From: Mycobacterium sp. SMC-2
GTDB taxonomy: Bacteria; Actinomycetota; Actinomycetes; Mycobacteriales; Mycobacteriaceae
DNA length: 64,000 nucleotides
Assembly (NCBI RefSeq): GCF_025263485.1
Contig: NZ_CP079863.1
Location: 4,154,001 to 4,218,000, forward strand
Direction: 5' to 3'
The notes beneath the pieces were generated by a model. It saw nothing but the letters and a program-made list of their open reading frames with translations, had not been told where the DNA came from and searched no databases. Both the position numbers and the translations under genes were made by a program. This document shows positions 60,227 through 64,000 of the stretch, in pieces; positions within the stretch are counted from its first letter, which is position 1, and the number at the start of each line of letters is the position of its first letter.

Positions 60227-60889
60227 ATGAATCCAAAGCTTTCGGGTCTACTCGCCATCGCGATGGCGCCATTCGGTGTCGGCGTCGCGCCGCCCGCACT
60301 CGCGGACGCGGGGTGCGGGTCGGGCGGGCCACCGCCCGGCGCGGCGAGCAGAGATGTCAGCGATGTTTATGGCCAGCCCGCCACGCTGTGGCTCACCAAC
60401 ACGATCGTCGGCATCTCCACCGCCCACGGCTACGGCCAGGCAGAGATACACAGCCCCAGCCCCCTTCAGCGACCCGCGCTGCTGATCGACGCCCAACAGG
60501 ACGGCAACCACCAGATCATCGTCTACACCGGGCGGGAGGCAATCCTCCACGCGGTCTCGGGTTGCACCATCACCCCGGTCGTCGATCAGCGGGGCGCGTC
60601 GTTCCGTTTAGACATTGGGCACCGGATGGGCAACGGCGACGGCATCGGCTGCAGCGACTTGGGCGACGGCCGTCGCCTGGTCGGGTTGCTGCAAATGCGG
60701 GACGAACGCGACCAACCGCTGTTGAGTGTGCGCCGCACCGAGATCGTCCTGAATGGCGCGACGGCCACGATCGGCCGCTCCGATACGGTTTCCGCGACGT
60801 CGGATCAGGACCCAGCCTGGACCACGGCGGGCGACATCAGTTGCGGCGACCTGACCATGGCGCGGGACGGCGTCGAGGCACCTTACTGA
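60227..60889 (+). CDS. Secreted hypothetical protein
   Basis: A 220-residue protein from ATG 60227, with CAGGAG about 11 bases upstream. The signal peptide MNPKLSGLLAIAMAPFGVGVAPPALA is followed by a mature domain with four cysteines (AGCGSG, GCTITP, GCSDLG, SCGDL). Strand-rich segments include HQIIVYTGREAILHAVSGC and GDGIGCSDLGDGRRLVGLLQM. The layout recalls secreted FG-GAP/VCBS-like ligand-binding proteins, but no family is certain. It belongs to the exported-protein run. Confidence 0.72.
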   Translation: MNPKLSGLLAIAMAPFGVGVAPPALADAGCGSGGPPPGAASRDVSDVYGQPATLWLTNTIVGISTAHGYGQAEIHSPSPLQRPALLIDAQQDGNHQIIVYTGREAILHAVSGCTITPVVDQRGASFRLDIGHRMGNGDGIGCSDLGDGRRLVGLLQMRDERDQPLLSVRRTEIVLNGATATIGRSDTVSATSDQDPAWTTAGDISCGDLTMARDGVEAPY

Positions 60890-60963
60890 GACGCCGCGGC
60901 CCGTCACGCAAGATGTTCCCCAAGCACCCCGATATCTGACCCACCCCGAGAAGGAAACGCGAA

Positions 60964-61707
60964 ATGAAAGCGACAACCCACCGCCCATTTGTGGCCCTCG
61001 CCGCGACGGCGGTGATCGCCTGTGCGGCGGGGTGCGGTACGTCAAGCAACATTCGTCAGACCACGTCGACGGCGGCTACCACGTCCGTTGCGGCGCAAGG
61101 ACAGTCGATGTGCGTCGATCTCGGCGGAACCGTTGGTCCCGACGGCATCTGCCACGTGCGGAATGCGACATCCACCTACCAGACCGAGATGAGCTTTCCC
61201 ATCGACTACCCGGACATGTCGGCCGTCGGCGCATTCCTGAAACGGGACCGCGACGACTTCGTCGACTGGGTCGCCGAGGTGGGACCGCAACAGAAGCGTG
61301 GCCGGCCGTATCAATACATCGTCACCGCCAAGACGTTTCGGTCGGGAACCCCGGGCGCGGGCACCCAAAGCCTGGTGCTCAAGATCGACAACGACACCGG
61401 CCTGGCCCACGAAGGCCACCCAAACACCACTTTCCGGGCGTTCAACTTTGACCTCGCCAAGCACACCGCGATCACGTTCGACACGTTATTCAAGCCCGGT
61501 ACGAAACCGCTTGATGTCCTCAACCCGATCGTGCGGCGCGAGTTGGACGCGCCGACAGCCGAACTCGATGAGAAGACCTACCAAAACTTCGCGATCACGA
61601 ACGAGGCGGTGATCTTCTTCTTCGGCCAAGACCAGGTGGTCCAGGACAACGCCGGGCCACACCAAGTCAAGGTGCCCCGCGTCGACCTGGCAGCGCTGCT
61701 GGCCTGA
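60964..61707 (+). CDS. MPT64-family lipoprotein (DUF3298 domain)
   Basis: A 247-residue lipoprotein with lipobox AAGC (Cys about residue 24). After a Ser/Thr linker it resembles secreted MPT64: SFPIDYPDMSAVGAFLKRDRDDFVDWVAE, YQYIVTAKTFRSGTPGAGTQSLVLKI, TTFRAFNFDLAKHTAITFDTLF, and the conserved YQNFAITNEAVIFFFGQDQ...AGPHQVKVPR. Classical MPT64 is a soluble secreted antigen; this relative is anchored by a lipid. The ATG 60964 has AAGGAAA upstream. It is last in the exported run. Confidence 0.85.
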   Translation: MKATTHRPFVALAATAVIACAAGCGTSSNIRQTTSTAATTSVAAQGQSMCVDLGGTVGPDGICHVRNATSTYQTEMSFPIDYPDMSAVGAFLKRDRDDFVDWVAEVGPQQKRGRPYQYIVTAKTFRSGTPGAGTQSLVLKIDNDTGLAHEGHPNTTFRAFNFDLAKHTAITFDTLFKPGTKPLDVLNPIVRRELDAPTAELDEKTYQNFAITNEAVIFFFGQDQVVQDNAGPHQVKVPRVDLAALLA

Positions 61708-61767
61708 ACCGCTATTGACCAGCGGAATGACTGGGGCGGCGAGGCCCAGGCAGCGTAGTGTTTGGCC

Positions 61768-63105
61768 ATGAACGTCGCGGGCAGGGCACCGGACATTCAC
61801 TATGCCAAGAGCGGTGACCTGAACATCGCCTACTCCGTGACCGGGAAAGGGCCCGACCTCGTGGTCGCGCCCGGCTTCATCTCGCACCTCGAGATCATGT
61901 GGGAAGAGCCATCGGTCGTCCACTTCTTTTCCCGGCTTGCCTCCTTCCGGCGCGTGGTCACATTCGACAAGCGAGGCACAGGCCTCTCGGATCCGGCGAC
62001 CGACGCGCCGACGTTGGAAGAGTCCGTCGACGACCTGCGCGCCGTTATGGACGCGGCCGGATGTGAAAGTGCCGACCTGGTGGGCATTTCCGAAGGTGGC
62101 ACGATGGCGATGCTGATGACGGCCAGCCACCCCGACCGGGTGAAGGCGCTCGTCCTATACGGCACGTTCTCCCGGCTGCTCCGAGCGCCCGACTACCCGC
62201 TCGGCGTTACCGAGGAGCAGCTGTCGGCGTTGGTCGAGTTGAGCGCCAAGGGCTGGGGTGAGGGCATTGGACTGGGTGGTTGGGCTCCGAGCCGGCGGGG
62301 CGACGCCGAACTGCGGCGGTGGTGGGGCCGGCTGCAGCGCATGGCCGCCAGCCCGGGCATGGTCCGCAACATATTTGCGCTTTATCCGCAATTGGACATC
62401 CGCGACGTGCTGCCCGCGATCCAGGTGCCGACGCTCGTGGTCCATCGGCGGGACGACCGGATGGTGACTGTCGAGATGGGTCGCTACCTCGCCGACCGCA
62501 TCGCCGGGGCCAAATTCGTCGAGGTCGACGGCACCGACCACCTGTTCTTCACGGGCGACGCCGACGCCGTGCTCGACGAGATCGAGGAGTTTCTCACCGG
62601 TGTCCGGCCGTTGCCTGCGGTCGAGCGCGTCCTGGCCACCGTGCTGTTCACCGACATCGTCGACTCCACGAAGCGAGCCGTCGAGCTCGGAGACGAGCGA
62701 TGGAAGGAGTTGCTCGGCAGGCACGACGCCCAGGTCCGCCGCCAACTCGAGCGCTTCCGCGGCGATGAGGTCAACACGACGGGCGACGGCTTCCTCGCCC
62801 GGTTCGACGGACCCGCCCGAGCGATCCGCTGCGCCATGGCGATCCGCGACGTGCTGCGGAGCCTGGGTCTCGAAGTGCGGGCGGGCGTTCATACGGGCGA
62901 GGTCGAGCTGCGCGGCGACGACATCAGCGGCATCGCCGTCCATATCGCGGCGCGTGTGGCGGCAGCGGCCGGGGCCGGCGAGGTGCTCGTCTCGCGCACC
63001 GTCGTCGATCTGGTCGCCGGGTCGGGCCTGCGCTTTGCGGCTCGCGGCGAGCACACCCTCAAGGGTGTGGCGGGCGAGTGGCCGCTGTTCGCGGTCGAGG
63101 GTTGA
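61768..63105 (+). CDS. Alpha/beta hydrolase-class III cyclase fusion
   Basis: A 445-residue fusion. Residues about 1-275 are an alpha/beta hydrolase (GPDLVVAPGFISHLE, nucleophile elbow VGISEGGTMA with Ser, His in DGTDHLFF). Residues about 285-445 are a class III nucleotide cyclase: LFTDIVDSTKRA with the metal Asp, NTTGDGFLARFDGPARAIRCA with the second Asp, and GIAVHIAARVAAAAGAGEVLVS. The position before TTGDGF, often Lys for adenine recognition, is Asn here. ATG 61768 is preferred to TTG 61762. It may make cAMP in response to a hydrolase ligand, or be a non-canonical cyclase. Confidence 0.85.
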   Translation: MNVAGRAPDIHYAKSGDLNIAYSVTGKGPDLVVAPGFISHLEIMWEEPSVVHFFSRLASFRRVVTFDKRGTGLSDPATDAPTLEESVDDLRAVMDAAGCESADLVGISEGGTMAMLMTASHPDRVKALVLYGTFSRLLRAPDYPLGVTEEQLSALVELSAKGWGEGIGLGGWAPSRRGDAELRRWWGRLQRMAASPGMVRNIFALYPQLDIRDVLPAIQVPTLVVHRRDDRMVTVEMGRYLADRIAGAKFVEVDGTDHLFFTGDADAVLDEIEEFLTGVRPLPAVERVLATVLFTDIVDSTKRAVELGDERWKELLGRHDAQVRRQLERFRGDEVNTTGDGFLARFDGPARAIRCAMAIRDVLRSLGLEVRAGVHTGEVELRGDDISGIAVHIAARVAAAAGAGEVLVSRTVVDLVAGSGLRFAARGEHTLKGVAGEWPLFAVEG

Positions 63106-63261
63106 GGCTGTGGTCGCGAGAGATACGGATTCTCGGTAGGGCGGGTGCGGCTCGATCCCGGGAACATGGGATCTTTGCTCTTGTGATCCGGCCCAGATCA
63201 GCCGGTTCGACCAGAGTTGATGCGGTTGGCAAACGTTGGGACAGCTGACGAGGGTAGGTCA

Positions 63262-64000
63262 ATGAAGACGAGCGGAGACCCGAAGGCCGCAAGCGAGGAC
63301 CCCGAGGCGAGCGGCATAGACGCAACGGCCTCGAGCACGCCACCACAGGCCGGGCCCGAACGGCTGCGGCCGTCAGACGTCGAAAACAAACCCGAACGCC
63401 ACGGTGTGATGCAGTCCCTCACCGCGCTGTGTGTCCGGTATGTCGAACGATTGATGCCGGACCCTTATCTTTTCGCCGTCATCCTCACCGTCATCGTCGC
63501 CACGCTGGTCGCCCTTTTGGTGAAGGGCGCCTCCGTCAACGGCATGCTCAAGGCGTGGTATGGCGGTGTCTGGGGATCCCAGAACATCTTCACGTTCGCA
63601 TTCCAGATGGTCCTGATCCTGGTGACGGGATACACGCTCGCCGAGGCGCCGGTCCTCAAGCGCGCCATCGTCTCGCTCGCCAGCAAGCCGGGGAACCAGG
63701 TCCAGGGAGCCCTCCTCTGCTTCGGCGTGAGCGCTGTCCTCTCCCTGCTGAATTGGGGCCTCGGTCTGGTGGCCGGCGCGCTCGTCGCGCGGCAGGTCGC
63801 CAAGCGCTTCACCGACGCACATTTCGGCTACCTCATAGCGGCGGCGTTTATGGGCTTCATCGTCTGGACACAGGGGCTCTCGTCGTCGATCGCGCTGGCG
63901 AACACGGACACCGGCAGCCCAATCAACGTGATCCACAAGATAACCGGCAGTACCGTGCCGCTGAAGCTGACCATCTTCCAGCCCTATAGCTGGGTGTCGG
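63262..64000 (+). CDS. Short-chain fatty acid transporter AtoE-like, 3' truncated by window
   Basis: The frame is open from ATG 63262 to the right edge: 246 complete codons without a stop. After a hydrophilic N-terminus of about 50 residues, hydrophobic helices begin: VERLMPDPYLFAVILTVIVATLVALLV, IFTFAFQMVLILVTGYTLAEAP, and LSLLNWGLGLVAGALVARQVAKRF. The RLMPDP...NWGLGLVxGAxxAR...YLIAAAFMGF pattern is that of the AtoE/SCFA transporter family, which imports short-chain fatty acids such as acetoacetate or butyrate. The 156-bp gap upstream shows no other feature. Confidence 0.87.
   Translation, partial: MKTSGDPKAASEDPEASGIDATASSTPPQAGPERLRPSDVENKPERHGVMQSLTALCVRYVERLMPDPYLFAVILTVIVATLVALLVKGASVNGMLKAWYGGVWGSQNIFTFAFQMVLILVTGYTLAEAPVLKRAIVSLASKPGNQVQGALLCFGVSAVLSLLNWGLGLVAGALVARQVAKRFTDAHFGYLIAAAFMGFIVWTQGLSSSIALANTDTGSPINVIHKITGSTVPLKLTIFQPYSWVS

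Overview
The window looks like a chromosomal segment of a non-tuberculous, probably slow-growing Mycobacterium, possibly of the M. avium complex. The evidence is high GC, families restricted to mycobacteria (MPT63, MPT64, 19-kDa-type lipoprotein, haemophore, EmbR/PknH-like pair), F420-type LLM oxidoreductases, and a partial gene order resembling the M. tuberculosis Rv2287-Rv2299c block (CPA1 antiporter, SseB, aminotransferase, DUF2652 protein, haloalkane dehalogenase, HtpG). That gene-order comparison is from memory, not from an alignment.

Layout. 1-7.3 kb: end of a Cys-rich protein, a CPA1 Na+/H+ antiporter, an AAA ATPase, an MgtA-like mannosyltransferase, MPT63, small envelope proteins and the rhodanese SseB. 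7.3-13.2 kb: nucleosidase, an SDR/LLM/dimeric-barrel operon, a 19-kDa-type lipoprotein, and a divergent SDR/zinc-dehydrogenase pair. 13.3-22.7 kb: an apparent accessory metabolic island with an alpha/beta hydrolase, P450, TetR, a 38-residue membrane peptide overlapping an AveC-like membrane protein, a substrate-binding-type protein without signal peptide, and two copies of an LLM + dihydrodipicolinate-reductase-like gene pair. A GATAGTG palindrome lies at the TetR promoter and a close relative lies between the duplicated pairs, which suggests one regulon. 22.7-38.3 kb: the rest of the conserved block, CysQ-like phosphatase, thiolase with a truncated alcohol dehydrogenase remnant, transporters, HtpG, and an acyl-CoA ligase/thioesterase pair. 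38.4-43.7 kb: VIT-type transporter, a decayed IS30-family element, methyltransferases, twin Gly/Pro-tailed secreted proteins and a nitroreductase remnant.

43.8-64 kb is rich in signalling and secreted proteins: a YihY protein, a STAS antagonist with a fused GAF-phosphatase-kinase (partner switching), a BTAD regulator carrying a truncated cyclase domain overlapping an S51-type peptidase, a haemophore, a TPM protein, and then a PknH-like kinase with an EmbR-like regulator. Divergent from the kinase is a run of five same-strand secreted proteins or lipoproteins: a TolB-like propeller, two NHL propellers resembling the PknD sensor, an unknown exported protein and an MPT64-family lipoprotein. The window ends with a hydrolase-cyclase fusion and the start of a short-chain fatty acid transporter.

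Recurrent features: stop codons of convergent genes often abut, and where convergent genes do have space the gap usually holds a long inverted repeat. No rRNA, complete tRNA or CRISPR array was seen.
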